NCBI RefSeq assembly: GCF_032484785.1
Contig: NZ_JAUETR010000002.1
Coordinates: 1,302,001-1,366,000, forward strand
Length of the DNA: 64,000 nucleotides
Reading direction: 5' to 3'
Origin: Bradyrhizobium sp. SZCCHNS1050
Lineage (GTDB): Bacteria > Pseudomonadota > Alphaproteobacteria > Rhizobiales > Xanthobacteraceae
Positions within the stretch are counted from its first letter, which is position 1, and every line of letters starts with the position of its first letter. Position numbers and translations under genes: made by a program. A model generated the notes under the pieces. It searched no databases. It saw only the letters and a list, made by a program, of their open reading frames with translations, and was not told where the DNA came from. Positions 18,823-27,527 of this stretch are shown one piece after another.

Positions 18823-19760
18823 TAGCGGATCCTCGGGTCGACCAGGGTGTAGGTGACGTCGATCAGGAGATTGACGAGCACGTAGACGAAGCTGAACAAG
18901 AGCACGATGCCCTGGATGACCGGATAGTCACGGCGCAGGATGGCATCGATCGTGAGCCGGCCAAGGCCCGGAATGGCGAACACGCTCTCGGTGACGACGG
19001 CGCCGCCGATCAGGAGCGCGATGCCGATACCGACGACGGTGACGATCGGCACCGCGGCATTCTTCAGCGCATGGATGAACAGGATGCCGCCCTGCCCCAG
19101 GCCCTTGGCGCGCGCGGTGCGGATGTAGTCCTGCTGCAGCACCTCGAGCATCGCGGCGCGAGTGATGCGCGCGATCAGCGCGATGTAGACGCAGCCGAGC
19201 GCGACCGACGGCAGGATCAGGTTCTGCAGCCACGGCCAGAACCCTTGGGCCAGCGGCGTGTAGCCCTGCACCGGAAGCCAATCGAACTTCAGCGCGAAGA
19301 CGTAGGCCAGGATGTAGCCGACCACGAACACCGGGACCGAGAAACCGAACACGGCGAACGCCATGATGATCCGATCGATCCAGGTGCCAGCCTTCCAGGC
19401 CGCGATGACACCGAGCGGCACGGCGATGATGATCGTGAGGACCAGGGTGACCATCATCAGCGACAGCGTCGGCTCGATACGCTGGGCAATCAATGCCGAC
19501 ACCGGCAGGTTGGTGAAGATCGAGGTGCCCAGATCGAAGTGCAGCAGACGCCAAACCCAGCTGCCGAACTGGACCAGGAATGGCTGGTCCAGTCCGAGAT
19601 TGGCTCTGATACGCTCGACGTCGGCCGGGCTCGCCTGGTCGCCTGCGATCACAACGGCCGGATCACCCGGCGCGATGTAGAGCAGGCTGAAGACGAACAG
19701 CGCGACGATCGCCATCACCGGCAGCGTCGACAGGACTCGGCGGAGCGCATAGGTGAGCAT
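18819..19760 (-). CDS. ABC transporter permease, DppB/OppB-like
   Basis: A 313-residue inner-membrane permease. The N-terminus 'LRRVLSTLPVMAIVALFVFS' and 'APGDPAVVIAGDQAS' are the DppB signature, the EAA loop is near 'QQDYIRTARAKGL', and the C-terminus ends 'VDPRIRY'. It lies between the substrate-binding protein gene (15 bp) and the DppC-like gene. Confidence 0.92.
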   Translation of the reverse strand: MLTYALRRVLSTLPVMAIVALFVFSLLYIAPGDPAVVIAGDQASPADVERIRANLGLDQPFLVQFGSWVWRLLHFDLGTSIFTNLPVSALIAQRIEPTLSLMMVTLVLTIIIAVPLGVIAAWKAGTWIDRIIMAFAVFGFSVPVFVVGYILAYVFALKFDWLPVQGYTPLAQGFWPWLQNLILPSVALGCVYIALIARITRAAMLEVLQQDYIRTARAKGLGQGGILFIHALKNAAVPIVTVVGIGIALLIGGAVVTESVFAIPGLGRLTIDAILRRDYPVIQGIVLLFSFVYVLVNLLIDVTYTLVDPRIRY

Positions 19761-19775
19761 GGGAGGTCTTTCGCC

Positions 19776-21377
19776 CTATGCGGTCTTCGACACGCCCCAG
19801 AACAAGGGGATCGGCCCCTTGGTCACGCCCGAGACGTTCTTGCGCCAAGCGGTATAGCCGAGGAAGAAGCCGGTGGGCGCGAACACGACGTCGTCGATCG
19901 CCGCCTTGTTGATGCGCGCGGCGACCGCCTTCTCCTCGTCGAGCGACTTGGCGGCGAACCAGTCGGTGATCTCCTTCTCCACCGGCTCGCTGGTCGGCCA
20001 GCCGAACCAGGCCTTGTCGCCATTGGCCCGCAGCGCGGTGTAGGCGGCCGGGTTGATGCAGTCGGCACCTGCGTGCCAGGTGTGGAACATGTGCCAGCCG
20101 CCTTGCGAAGGCGGCGTCTTCTGCGCGCGGCGGGCGCCGACGGTGCCCCAATCGGTGGCGACGAAGTCGACGGTCATGCCGAGCTTCTTGAGGAGATCGG
20201 CGGTAACGTCGCCGAATGCCTTGGTGATCGGCTGGTCCTGCGCGACGACGCAGGTGATCGGCTCCCCCTTATAGCCGGCCTCCTCAAGCAGCTTCTTGGC
20301 CGCCGCGAAATCGCGTTTGCCTTTGAGGATGTCGCCGCCCGCCTCGGTATAGAGCGGCGTGTCCGGCGTGAAGAAGCCGGGCAGCGGCTTCCACAGCGCG
20401 TTGTCGTCGCCGACCAGCGCGCGCATATAATCTTCCTGGCTCATCGCCATGAGGATCGCCTGGCGCGCCTTCACGTTGTTGAACGGCGCATGCAGGTGGT
20501 TCATGCGGAACGAGCCGACATTGCCGAGGGGATCGCCGATGTCGACGCCGATGTTCTTGTTGCCCTTCAGCACCGGCACGAGATCGGTGATCGGGTTCTC
20601 CCACCAGTCGACCTCACCATTCTGCAGCGCGGCAGCCGCGGTCGCAGGATCCGGCATGATCACCCATTCGACGCGATCGACCAGCACCTGCTTGCCGCCG
20701 GCGAGCCACACCGGCTTCTCCTGGCGCGGCACGTAGTCGGTGAACTTCTCGAACACGGCCTTGGCGCCCGGCACCCACTCGCCCTTGACGAATTTGAACG
20801 GGCCAGAGCCGACATATTCCGACATCTGCTTGAACGGGTCGGTCTGCGCAATGCGCTCGGGCATGATGAAGGCGCAGGGCGCATTGCCCTTGCCGAGCGC
20901 GAACAGCATCTTCGGATAGGGCTGCTTCAACACCCATTTGAAGGTCTTGTCGTCGACGGCCGTCAGTTCGTTCTGCAGCGCCTTCAGCATCAGGCCCATC
21001 GGATCGCGCGCCGACCAGCGCGTGAGGCTGGCGACGACGTCCTTGGCGAGCACCGGCTCGCCGTCATGGAATTTCAGTCCCGGGCGCAGCTTGAAGGTCC
21101 AGGTCAGGCCGTCGTCGGACACCTGCTCGGATTCCACCATCTGGCGCTGCGGCACGAACTGGTCGTCGATGCCGTACAGCGTGTCCCACACCATCGCGGC
21201 CGCGTTGCGCACGACATATTGCGTGCCCCAGATCGGATCGAAATTGGCGAGATTGGCCTGTGGCACAAAACGCAAGGTGCGTGCGGCAGCGCCTTGTGCG
21301 ATCGCCGGTGCCGCAATCCCCGTCAGCGCCAGACCACCCGCGCCCGCCAATCCCTTCAATACCGTCCTGCGATCCAT
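19776..21377 (-). CDS. ABC transporter substrate-binding protein, peptide/opine family (SBP_bac_5)
   Basis: A 533-residue periplasmic binding protein. The start 'MDRRTVLKGLAGAGGLALTG' is a Tat-like signal with cleavage after 'APAIA'. The family-5 hallmark 'WTFKLRPGLKFHDGEPVLAKDVVASL' region is present at about residues 92-118. AGGAGA lies before the ATG. It captures the substrate for the permeases and ATPases that follow it. It is the first gene of the transporter operon; a 229-bp gap with a family C repeat separates it from the N-carbamoyl hydrolase upstream, so the enzymes and transporter may form one regulon. Confidence 0.92.
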   Translation of the reverse strand: MDRRTVLKGLAGAGGLALTGIAAPAIAQGAAARTLRFVPQANLANFDPIWGTQYVVRNAAAMVWDTLYGIDDQFVPQRQMVESEQVSDDGLTWTFKLRPGLKFHDGEPVLAKDVVASLTRWSARDPMGLMLKALQNELTAVDDKTFKWVLKQPYPKMLFALGKGNAPCAFIMPERIAQTDPFKQMSEYVGSGPFKFVKGEWVPGAKAVFEKFTDYVPRQEKPVWLAGGKQVLVDRVEWVIMPDPATAAAALQNGEVDWWENPITDLVPVLKGNKNIGVDIGDPLGNVGSFRMNHLHAPFNNVKARQAILMAMSQEDYMRALVGDDNALWKPLPGFFTPDTPLYTEAGGDILKGKRDFAAAKKLLEEAGYKGEPITCVVAQDQPITKAFGDVTADLLKKLGMTVDFVATDWGTVGARRAQKTPPSQGGWHMFHTWHAGADCINPAAYTALRANGDKAWFGWPTSEPVEKEITDWFAAKSLDEEKAVAARINKAAIDDVVFAPTGFFLGYTAWRKNVSGVTKGPIPLFWGVSKTA

Positions 21378-21494
21378 GTTCTCTCCTGATGCAACATGCC
21401 AAGTTCAATTGCCGAAATTATAAGCAAGGCCCATGCCATGCGCGTGGAGTGCATTCATTTGAACGCAAATGAGGCACGGAGCGCAAGCTTTTGC

Positions 21495-21578
21495 GTAGCC
21501 CCGGGCGAGCGCAGCGCCCCCGGGTTCTCCCGCACAGTTCATGCGAACCCGCATGTTGCTTTCGCTCATGCGGGCTAC
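21495..21578. repeat. Inverted intergenic repeat, family C
   Basis: GTAGCCCCGGGCGAGCGCAG at the left pairs with the segment ending CTCATGCGGGCTAC. It lies between the hydrolase and the transporter operon. Confidence 0.8.
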
Positions 21579-21606
21579 GGAAAGTGCCGTGCAGCAACAT
21601 CGTGCG

Positions 21607-22566
21607 TCACGCCTGCTTTCTGACGGGCGAGCCGTCGGCCATCAGCGTCTCGCCCTTGCGTTCGACGATCATGCCGTAAGCCTGCGGCTGGCGATGGACG
21701 TCGAAGTTGAAGACCGTCTGCTTGTAGGATCTGCACAAATCGAGGTCACAGCGCGCCAGCGCGATCTCATCGCCCTTGGTGGCACAGGCCGCGACGATCT
21801 CGCCGGAGGGTGCGATGATGCAGCTGCCGGCGATGTGGTCGATGCCCTCCTCGATGCCTCCCTTGGCGACGCCGATGACCCAGGTGCCGTTCTGATAGGC
21901 ACCGGACTGCATCACGAGGCGGTTGTGGAACAGCGAGAGATCGTCATGCTCCGGCGCGGGCGGATTGTGCACCGGCGTGTTGTAGCCGATCAGCACCATC
22001 TCGACGCCCTGCAGCCCCATCACGCGATAGGTCTCCGGCCAGCGGCGGTCGTTGCAGATCGCCATGCCGATGACGCCACCGAAGGCGCTCGCGACGCCGA
22101 AGCGCTTGCCGGGCTCGAAATAGCGCTTTTCCAGGTGCTGGAACTTGCGCCACGGCTCGTGCTCGGCATGTCCCGGCAGATGCACCTTGCGGTATTTCGA
22201 GACGATCGCGCCGGTCTTGTCGACGAGAATGGCGGTATTGTAGCGGTGCACGATGCCGCCCTCGAGCGCCAGCTCGGCATAGCCCAGGCAGAAGCCGATG
22301 CGCAGCTCCTTCGCGAGCGCGAACAAGGCCTGCGTTTCCGGCCCCGGCATCTCGCGCTCGAAATAGAGGTCGATCTCGGCCTGATCGGCCATGTACCAGC
22401 GCGGGAAGAACGTCGTCAGCGCGAGCTCGGGATAAACGATCAGGTCGCAGCCATTGGCGTGCGCCTGCCGCATCAACGCCATCAGTCGCGCAACCACCGC
22501 GATCCGTGTTTCGCTCTTGGCAATCGGGCCGAGCTGACCAATGGCGACGTTGACGAAGCGCGGCAT
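21607..22566 (-). CDS. N-carbamoyl-D-amino acid hydrolase (nitrilase superfamily)
   Basis: A 319-residue amidohydrolase that splits N-carbamoyl-D-amino acids to the free D-amino acid, CO2 and ammonia. The nitrilase Glu-Lys-Cys triad is visible: Glu in 'LIVYPELALTTFF', Lys in 'YRKVHLPGHAEHEP' and Cys in 'GMAICNDRRWPETYRVMGL'. The stretch 'GYNTPVHNPPAPEHD' and the end 'FNFDVHRQPQAYG' match the Agrobacterium carbamoylase family closely. I use ATG 22566, preceded by AAGGA. It lies downstream of the aldehyde dehydrogenase and upstream of an ABC importer, suggesting uptake and breakdown of carbamoylated or hydantoin-derived amino acids, although no hydantoinase is in the window. Confidence 0.9.
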   Translation of the reverse strand: MPRFVNVAIGQLGPIAKSETRIAVVARLMALMRQAHANGCDLIVYPELALTTFFPRWYMADQAEIDLYFEREMPGPETQALFALAKELRIGFCLGYAELALEGGIVHRYNTAILVDKTGAIVSKYRKVHLPGHAEHEPWRKFQHLEKRYFEPGKRFGVASAFGGVIGMAICNDRRWPETYRVMGLQGVEMVLIGYNTPVHNPPAPEHDDLSLFHNRLVMQSGAYQNGTWVIGVAKGGIEEGIDHIAGSCIIAPSGEIVAACATKGDEIALARCDLDLCRSYKQTVFNFDVHRQPQAYGMIVERKGETLMADGSPVRKQA

Positions 22567-22641
22567 GTTTCCGTTCCTTATTTCGGAACTAAATGGTCGT
22601 TCCGTGGCGCGCAGCTCTTGCACCGATCATGCCATGCCCGC

Positions 22642-24171
22642 TCAGTCGCGCAAGCCCGGCGCGTAGCCGAACGCCACGGCCGGCTCGGCCGCGGTCTCGA
22701 CCCACACGCTCTTCACCTGCGTGTATTCGTACAGCGCCTCGATGCCGGAGGAGCGGCCATGGCCGCTGTTGTTGTAGCCGCCGAACGGCGAGGCGACGTT
22801 GATGGTCTTGTAGGCGTTGATCCAGAACGTCCCGGCCTTGACCTGTGCTGCGACGCGATGCGCGCGCGCGACATCCCTGGTCCACACCGCGCCCGCGAGG
22901 CCGAACTCGCTGTCATTGGCGATCGCGATCGCCTCCGCCTCGGTGTCGAAGCGGATCGCGGCGACGACCGGACCAAACACCTCCTTGCGCGCGATACCCA
23001 TGGCGTTGGTGACGTTCTTGAGCACGGTCGGCTTGACGAAATATCCGCCGTCCTGCGCCACGCCATTTGCGCCAGCGGCGATCTCCGCCCCCTCCGCCGC
23101 GCCTTCCCGGATCAACGACAGCACGTGATCATATTGCCTGGCGTTGTTGATCGGACCGATCTCGGTGTCCGCCGACAGCGGATCGCCGCATTTGATCTTC
23201 ACTGCACCTTTTGCAACCAGATCGACGAAGCGGTCATAGACCGCGCTCTGCACCAGCAGCCTGGAGCCGGCGACGCAGCTCTGTCCGGCGCCGCCGAAGA
23301 TCGCGGCCTGCGCGCCGACGGCGGCGCGTTCGAGATCGGCATCGGCGAACACGATGTTGGCGGACTTGCCGCCGAGCTCGAGCACCGACGGCAACAGCCT
23401 GCGCGCCGCAGCCTCGCCGATCAGCCGCCCGGTCGGTACCGAGCCGACGAACACCACCTTCCTGACCGCAGGCTGCGCCAGCGCCGCCTGCCCCGTGGTG
23501 TGGCCGAAACCGGCGAGCACGTTGACGACGCCCTTCGGCAAGCCCGTGCGTTCGGCGATGCCTGCCAGCGCCAGCGAGGTCAGCGGCGTCAGCTCCGAGG
23601 GCTTGAGCAGCACGGCGTTGCCCATGCTGATCGCTGGCGCGATCTGCCAGCCCGCGGTGAAGATCGGCGCATTCCACGGCGTGATCTGCAGCACCACGCC
23701 CATCGGCTCGCGACGCGTGTAGTTGAGATGGCTTGAGGGCACCGGGATGACGTCGCCGTGGAATTTGTCGGCCCAGCCGGCATAGTACTCGAACATCTCC
23801 GCGACCTTGGCGACCTCGCCCCTGGTGTCGCGGATCGGCTTGCCGGCGGACAGCGCTTCCAGATGCGCCAGCGGCTCGGCCGCGGCGAGGATCGCCCGCG
23901 CCACCGCCTGCATCACGCGGCCGCGGCCCGCGGCGGTCAGCTTCACCCATTCCGCCTGCCCCGCCCCCGCAGCAGCAGCCGCCTTGGCCGCCACGTCGGC
24001 ACCGGCATCGGCATAGGTGAACAGCAATCTGCCGGTGGCGGGATCATTCACCGAGACCGTCGCGCCATCGCCGACGATCAGGTCACCGCCGACATGGGAG
24101 CCAACGGCCTCCAAGTCAGGCCAGAACGGCAGCGTGGCGGCGCGCAGGCGGGGATCGATGAAATGGGTCAT
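22642..24171 (-). CDS. NAD(P)-dependent aldehyde dehydrogenase
   Basis: A 509-residue enzyme oxidising an aldehyde to the acid. The NAD-binding region 'ITPWNAPIFTAGWQIAPA', catalytic Glu in 'LELGGKSANIVF' and catalytic Cys in 'GGAGQSCVAGSRL' are all present, and the C-terminal 'PFGGYNNSGHGRSSG' is the usual tetramer and substrate loop. ATG 24171 gives the family length, and the frame above it overlaps the next gene. It lies 10 bp after the dehydrogenase at 24182, so the two are co-transcribed. Confidence 0.92.
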   Translation of the reverse strand: MTHFIDPRLRAATLPFWPDLEAVGSHVGGDLIVGDGATVSVNDPATGRLLFTYADAGADVAAKAAAAAGAGQAEWVKLTAAGRGRVMQAVARAILAAAEPLAHLEALSAGKPIRDTRGEVAKVAEMFEYYAGWADKFHGDVIPVPSSHLNYTRREPMGVVLQITPWNAPIFTAGWQIAPAISMGNAVLLKPSELTPLTSLALAGIAERTGLPKGVVNVLAGFGHTTGQAALAQPAVRKVVFVGSVPTGRLIGEAAARRLLPSVLELGGKSANIVFADADLERAAVGAQAAIFGGAGQSCVAGSRLLVQSAVYDRFVDLVAKGAVKIKCGDPLSADTEIGPINNARQYDHVLSLIREGAAEGAEIAAGANGVAQDGGYFVKPTVLKNVTNAMGIARKEVFGPVVAAIRFDTEAEAIAIANDSEFGLAGAVWTRDVARAHRVAAQVKAGTFWINAYKTINVASPFGGYNNSGHGRSSGIEALYEYTQVKSVWVETAAEPAVAFGYAPGLRD

Positions 24172-24181
24172 GGCGGCACGC

Positions 24182-25063
24182 TCACGGCTTCGGCATCGGA
24201 CCGAGCTGCAGCTCGACGATGCGGTTGAAATCATCAGTGTCGGCGATGCTGGCGGCGCTGTCCGCCCAGATGCGCGCGGTGTCGGCGGCCATCGGCAGCG
24301 ACAGTCCGAGCTCGCCGATGAACTGCGCCGCGAGCCTGACGTCCTTGCGCATCAGCTGCATGGTGAAGCCGGAGTCGAAGGCGCCGTTGAGAATCCAGTT
24401 GGGCACGTTGACGAGCGTGACGCCGGAGCGGCCGGAGCCGGCATTGAGCCCTTCGAGCAGCCGCACTGCGTCGACGCCCGCCGCATCGGCGATGCGCAGC
24501 GCCTCCGCGGCGGTGAGCAGATGCGCGGCGCAGAGAAGATTGTTGACGATCTTGGCGACGTTGCCGGCGCCGACGCCGCCGACATGGACGCGCTTGGCGC
24601 TCATGCGCTCCAGCACCGGCAGCACGCGCGCGAGATCATCGCCATCGGCGCCGATCACCATCGTCATGGTGCCGGTCGCCGCGCCCTTCGGCCCGCCGCT
24701 GACCGGCGCATCGACGAAGCCCATGCCGCGCGCCTTGAGAAGGGCTGCGAGCCGGCGCGAGGTCTCGGGATGCGAGGTCGAGGTGTCGACGATGACGACG
24801 CCGGCCCTGGCCTGCGCGAGGATACCGCCGGCGCCTTCCACGACATCGGCGACGATGCCGGCGGTCGGCAGCGACAGGATCACGATGTCGGCGGCGGCGA
24901 TCACGCCGCCGATGCCGTCGGCAATCGCGATGCCCTCGGCCGCGAGCGCCGCGCGCGTCGCGGCTAGCGTGTCGTAGCCGGTGACGGCGAAGCCCGCGCC
25001 CTTCAGCGTCAGCGCCATACCGCGCCCCATGTTGCCAAGTCCGATGATGCCGACCGCGGTCAC
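24182..25063 (-). CDS. 3-hydroxyisobutyrate dehydrogenase-like NAD(P)-dependent oxidoreductase
   Basis: A 293-residue beta-hydroxyacid dehydrogenase. It opens directly with the Rossmann motif 'GIIGLGNMGRGMA', has the substrate signature 'DAPVSGGPKGAATGTMTMV' and the catalytic lysine in 'NVAKIVNNLL'. I use GTG 25063 because GGAGG lies just upstream and the motif follows at once; the ATG at 25120 would add unrelated residues. The family interconverts 3-hydroxy acids and semialdehydes, which fits the adjacent aldehyde dehydrogenase. It is the first gene of the operon, divergent from LysR. Confidence 0.9.
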   Translation of the reverse strand: MTAVGIIGLGNMGRGMALTLKGAGFAVTGYDTLAATRAALAAEGIAIADGIGGVIAAADIVILSLPTAGIVADVVEGAGGILAQARAGVVIVDTSTSHPETSRRLAALLKARGMGFVDAPVSGGPKGAATGTMTMVIGADGDDLARVLPVLERMSAKRVHVGGVGAGNVAKIVNNLLCAAHLLTAAEALRIADAAGVDAVRLLEGLNAGSGRSGVTLVNVPNWILNGAFDSGFTMQLMRKDVRLAAQFIGELGLSLPMAADTARIWADSAASIADTDDFNRIVELQLGPMPKP

Positions 25064-25138
25064 GAGGCCTCCTGCCAGATTTGCCTCGCCAGCGTAGCCG
25101 CGCAATTCCGGAGCAGACATCAGCGCCGTCCGCCGCTA

Positions 25139-25159
25139 GTGTTGACCTCAGGTCAACAC
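25139..25159. promoter_or_regulatory. 21-bp perfect palindrome, probable LysR operator
   Basis: GTGTTGACCT at 25139-25148 and AGGTCAACAC at 25150-25159 are exact complements around one central base. It lies 11 bp before the LysR start and 75 bp before the start of the divergent dehydrogenase operon, the expected place for a LysR recognition site controlling both. Confidence 0.75.
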
Positions 25160-25170
25160 GTTCCGAAGCC

Positions 25171-26127
25171 ATGTCCGCCCTGCTCGATCACCACCGCCTG
25201 CACTATCTGCACGAGGCGATCCGCCTCGGCTCGGTGCGCGCCGCCGCCGAAGCGCTCGACGTCAACGCGTCGGTGATCAGCCGGCAGATCGCGCTCCTGG
25301 AAAAGGAGCTCGGCCTCACTTTGCTCGAGCGCCTCAGCCGCGGCATCCGCGCCACCGCGGCCGGCGCGCTGCTGGTCGAGCGCTTCCGGCAATGGCAGGC
25401 CGACCAGGCCGACACCGTCGCCAAGCTGCGCGAATTGCAGGGGCTCAAACGCGGCCATGTCGACATCGTGCTCGGCGAGGGTTTCGTCAGCGACCTGATG
25501 TCCGGCCCGCTCGGCCGGTTCTGGCAACGCCATCCCGACCTCACCATGGCGTTCGATCTGGCCGGCACCAACGAGGTCGTCAATGCCGTCGCCGAGGATC
25601 GCCATCACATCGGCCTGGTGTTCAACCCATCAGCCGATCCGCGCATCCGGATCGCGACCGCGAGCCGGCAGCCGCTCTGCGCGATCATGCCGCCGGATCA
25701 TGCGCTCGCGCGGCTCGGCCGTCCCTTGCGCTTGCGCGAGCTCGCCGATCACCCCCTCGGACTGATGCATCCGAGCTACGGCACGCGTCAGGTCGTGGCA
25801 ATGGCGGAGGCCGCCGAGCGCATCGCCCTGTCGCCGAAGCTCACCACCAGCTCCATCAACGTGCTCCGCCACTTCGTCAGGAGCGGCCTCGGCCTGACGC
25901 TCCTGCCGGCCTTCGCGATCGCCGCCGATCTTGCCGACGGCTCCCTCGCCGCCGTGCCGGTGGACAACCGCCTGCTGGCCTCGAGCGAAGCCTGCGTCAT
26001 CACCCGGCGCGGCCGCGAGCTGCCGCATGCCGCCAGCCATCTGCTGCGCTTTCTCAGCGGCCAGATGCGGGCGTTCCGGGTCGGCGGAGCCGCCGGCAAG
26101 ACCAGGACGCGCGGCGCCGGACGTTGA
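25171..26127 (+). CDS. LysR family transcriptional regulator
   Basis: A 318-residue regulator. Residues 5-65 are the LysR winged helix ('LHYLHEAIRLGSVRAAAEAL', 'VNASVISRQIALLEKELGLT', 'LLERLSRGIRATAAG'), and the remainder is the periplasmic-binding-like effector domain ('RHFVRSGLGLTLLPAFAI'). The start at 25171 follows the palindrome at 25139-25159. It is divergent from the 3-hydroxyacid dehydrogenase, aldehyde dehydrogenase and N-carbamoyl hydrolase genes and probably controls them; the inducer is unknown. Confidence 0.92.
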   Translation: MSALLDHHRLHYLHEAIRLGSVRAAAEALDVNASVISRQIALLEKELGLTLLERLSRGIRATAAGALLVERFRQWQADQADTVAKLRELQGLKRGHVDIVLGEGFVSDLMSGPLGRFWQRHPDLTMAFDLAGTNEVVNAVAEDRHHIGLVFNPSADPRIRIATASRQPLCAIMPPDHALARLGRPLRLRELADHPLGLMHPSYGTRQVVAMAEAAERIALSPKLTTSSINVLRHFVRSGLGLTLLPAFAIAADLADGSLAAVPVDNRLLASSEACVITRRGRELPHAASHLLRFLSGQMRAFRVGGAAGKTRTRGAGR

Positions 26128-26210
26128 TCCGCACAGATCATCACGGATCGTTTTCCGTTGCGCTCGCGCGTGGGTTGCGATTGGATATTGTAATTTAGAG
26201 AATCGACTTC

Positions 26211-26534
26211 ATGCGCCACGCTCTCGCGATCGCGTTCGGCCTGTGGGCGGCGACAGCAGCTCAGGCCGAGACCTGCCAGCTCATCGGCAACCAGATCCTG
26301 TGCGACGACGGGACGTCGGGACAGCGGATCGGCAACAACACCTATTGGAGCGACGGCTCCTCGTCCCAGCAGATCGGGCGCTTCACCTACAACAACGACG
26401 GCAGCAGCTCGCAGCAGATCGGCAACCACACCTACTACAGCGATGGCACGTCGTCGCACACGGTCGGAAGCACGACCTATTTCAGTGATGGCAGGACGTG
26501 CCGGCGGATGGTTAATCGCGTCTCGTGCGACTAG
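26211..26534 (+). CDS. Small secreted protein with internal IG-N-TYxSDG repeats
   Basis: A 107-residue protein with a signal peptide (cleavage after 'ATAAQA'). The mature part is made of four to five copies of an 18-19-residue unit: 'IGNNTYWSDGSSSQQ', 'IGRFTYNNDGSSSQQ', 'IGNHTYYSDGTSSHT', 'VGSTTYFSDGRTCRR'. Cysteines occur only in the first and last units ('CQLIGNQILCDDG', 'CRRMVNRVSCD'), as if they lock the repeat ends. The regular pattern suggests a small beta-solenoid or beta-sheet stack. No known function. Confidence 0.8.
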   Translation: MRHALAIAFGLWAATAAQAETCQLIGNQILCDDGTSGQRIGNNTYWSDGSSSQQIGRFTYNNDGSSSQQIGNHTYYSDGTSSHTVGSTTYFSDGRTCRRMVNRVSCD

Positions 26535-26660
26535 GCGATTCGGCCAATGTGACCGCCGCTGCAACGGCTTCTCGGAGCTGGAAATCTTCGAAATATAGGG
26601 AATTGAACCCTTGCATCGGGGCATGGCGGCTCCGGTCGACGGTCGTTCAACTGGCGTTTC

Positions 26661-27314
26661 ATGAAGGTGGCCATCATGGAGTTTCGCTTTTCTTCAACGA
26701 TCGAAGACGAGGTCTCCCACGTCCGCTTCCAACTTGGAAATCTCGAATTCTTTCGCGCCGAAAAATATGATGTGACCTGGCCAGATGCGCTCAAAGCGGA
26801 GATCGCGCAGGGTATAGCTCGGTTTTCAGATGAGAGACTGCGCGACGCGATCGTGCGTCACGACTTGCCGGGCGCCAGTCTGGAGCGCGTCGTGCAGTCA
26901 TGGCGGCGGGTGGAGGATCGATTTGCTTCCGATTTCGTTGCGCAGCTTACGCGTCAGTTGCCAAAGGTCGTGCGCGTCCATGTCACCAAGTTTGGTCCGG
27001 GCGGGTCGCACAATGGCGCATCGATGGCGCCGCGATTAGTCGTAAGCTATCCGGAAATGAAGGGATTGGATTTCAACAGCGTTCTCGTCCATGAGTTCAT
27101 CGAAGTCTTGCTTTGGAGAAAGTTCCGCAGCGAAGAAGCCAGACTGGGAAATAGAGCCGCTCATGCCATCAAGGAGGCTGTCGTCGACAGGTTCTGCTCC
27201 TGCGACAACCTGAAACCCGTCGTTGGGAGCTACAGAAAACAAGCGAGCTATTCCCAGCTGCCTCCGGATTGGGAAGAGTGGCTACCAGCTAAAGGGCTGA
27301 CGTGGAGTCAGTAG
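26661..27314 (+). CDS. Unknown protein with HEFIE motif
   Basis: A 217-residue protein in a patch of lower GC than its neighbours. I do not recognise it. 'VLVHEFIEVLLWRKFRSEE' near residue 143 contains HExxE inside a helix, which could be a metal-binding motif, followed by a His in 'NRAAHAIKEAVVDRF'. No signal peptide or membrane segment is seen. The start is uncertain: ATG 26676 has GGTGG upstream and may be preferred to ATG 26661. It lies just before an IS remnant, so it may be transferred DNA. Confidence 0.6.
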   Translation: MKVAIMEFRFSSTIEDEVSHVRFQLGNLEFFRAEKYDVTWPDALKAEIAQGIARFSDERLRDAIVRHDLPGASLERVVQSWRRVEDRFASDFVAQLTRQLPKVVRVHVTKFGPGGSHNGASMAPRLVVSYPEMKGLDFNSVLVHEFIEVLLWRKFRSEEARLGNRAAHAIKEAVVDRFCSCDNLKPVVGSYRKQASYSQLPPDWEEWLPAKGLTWSQ

Positions 27315-27527
27315 CGACCAGGCCAAATCGAATGCGGCGTCATGCTGGCTGGCGTTGATGCTGCGGTGATGACGGCTGGCAAGCAGGAGGTCACAGTTCG
27401 GGCCGCCAAACAGTCAACCACCCGACGAATTCACTTTACGACCAAACCTTGACCGAAAATCCGGCGCGATGAACTTTTGAGGCGAGCCGGGTTTCGTTTG
27501 CTACCAAAACATCAGACTCGTCCGCAG

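Noticed and set aside
18801..21389. 862-codon open frame on the plus strand
   Set aside because: It lies opposite the DppB-like permease and the binding protein, whose motifs are clear on the minus strand.
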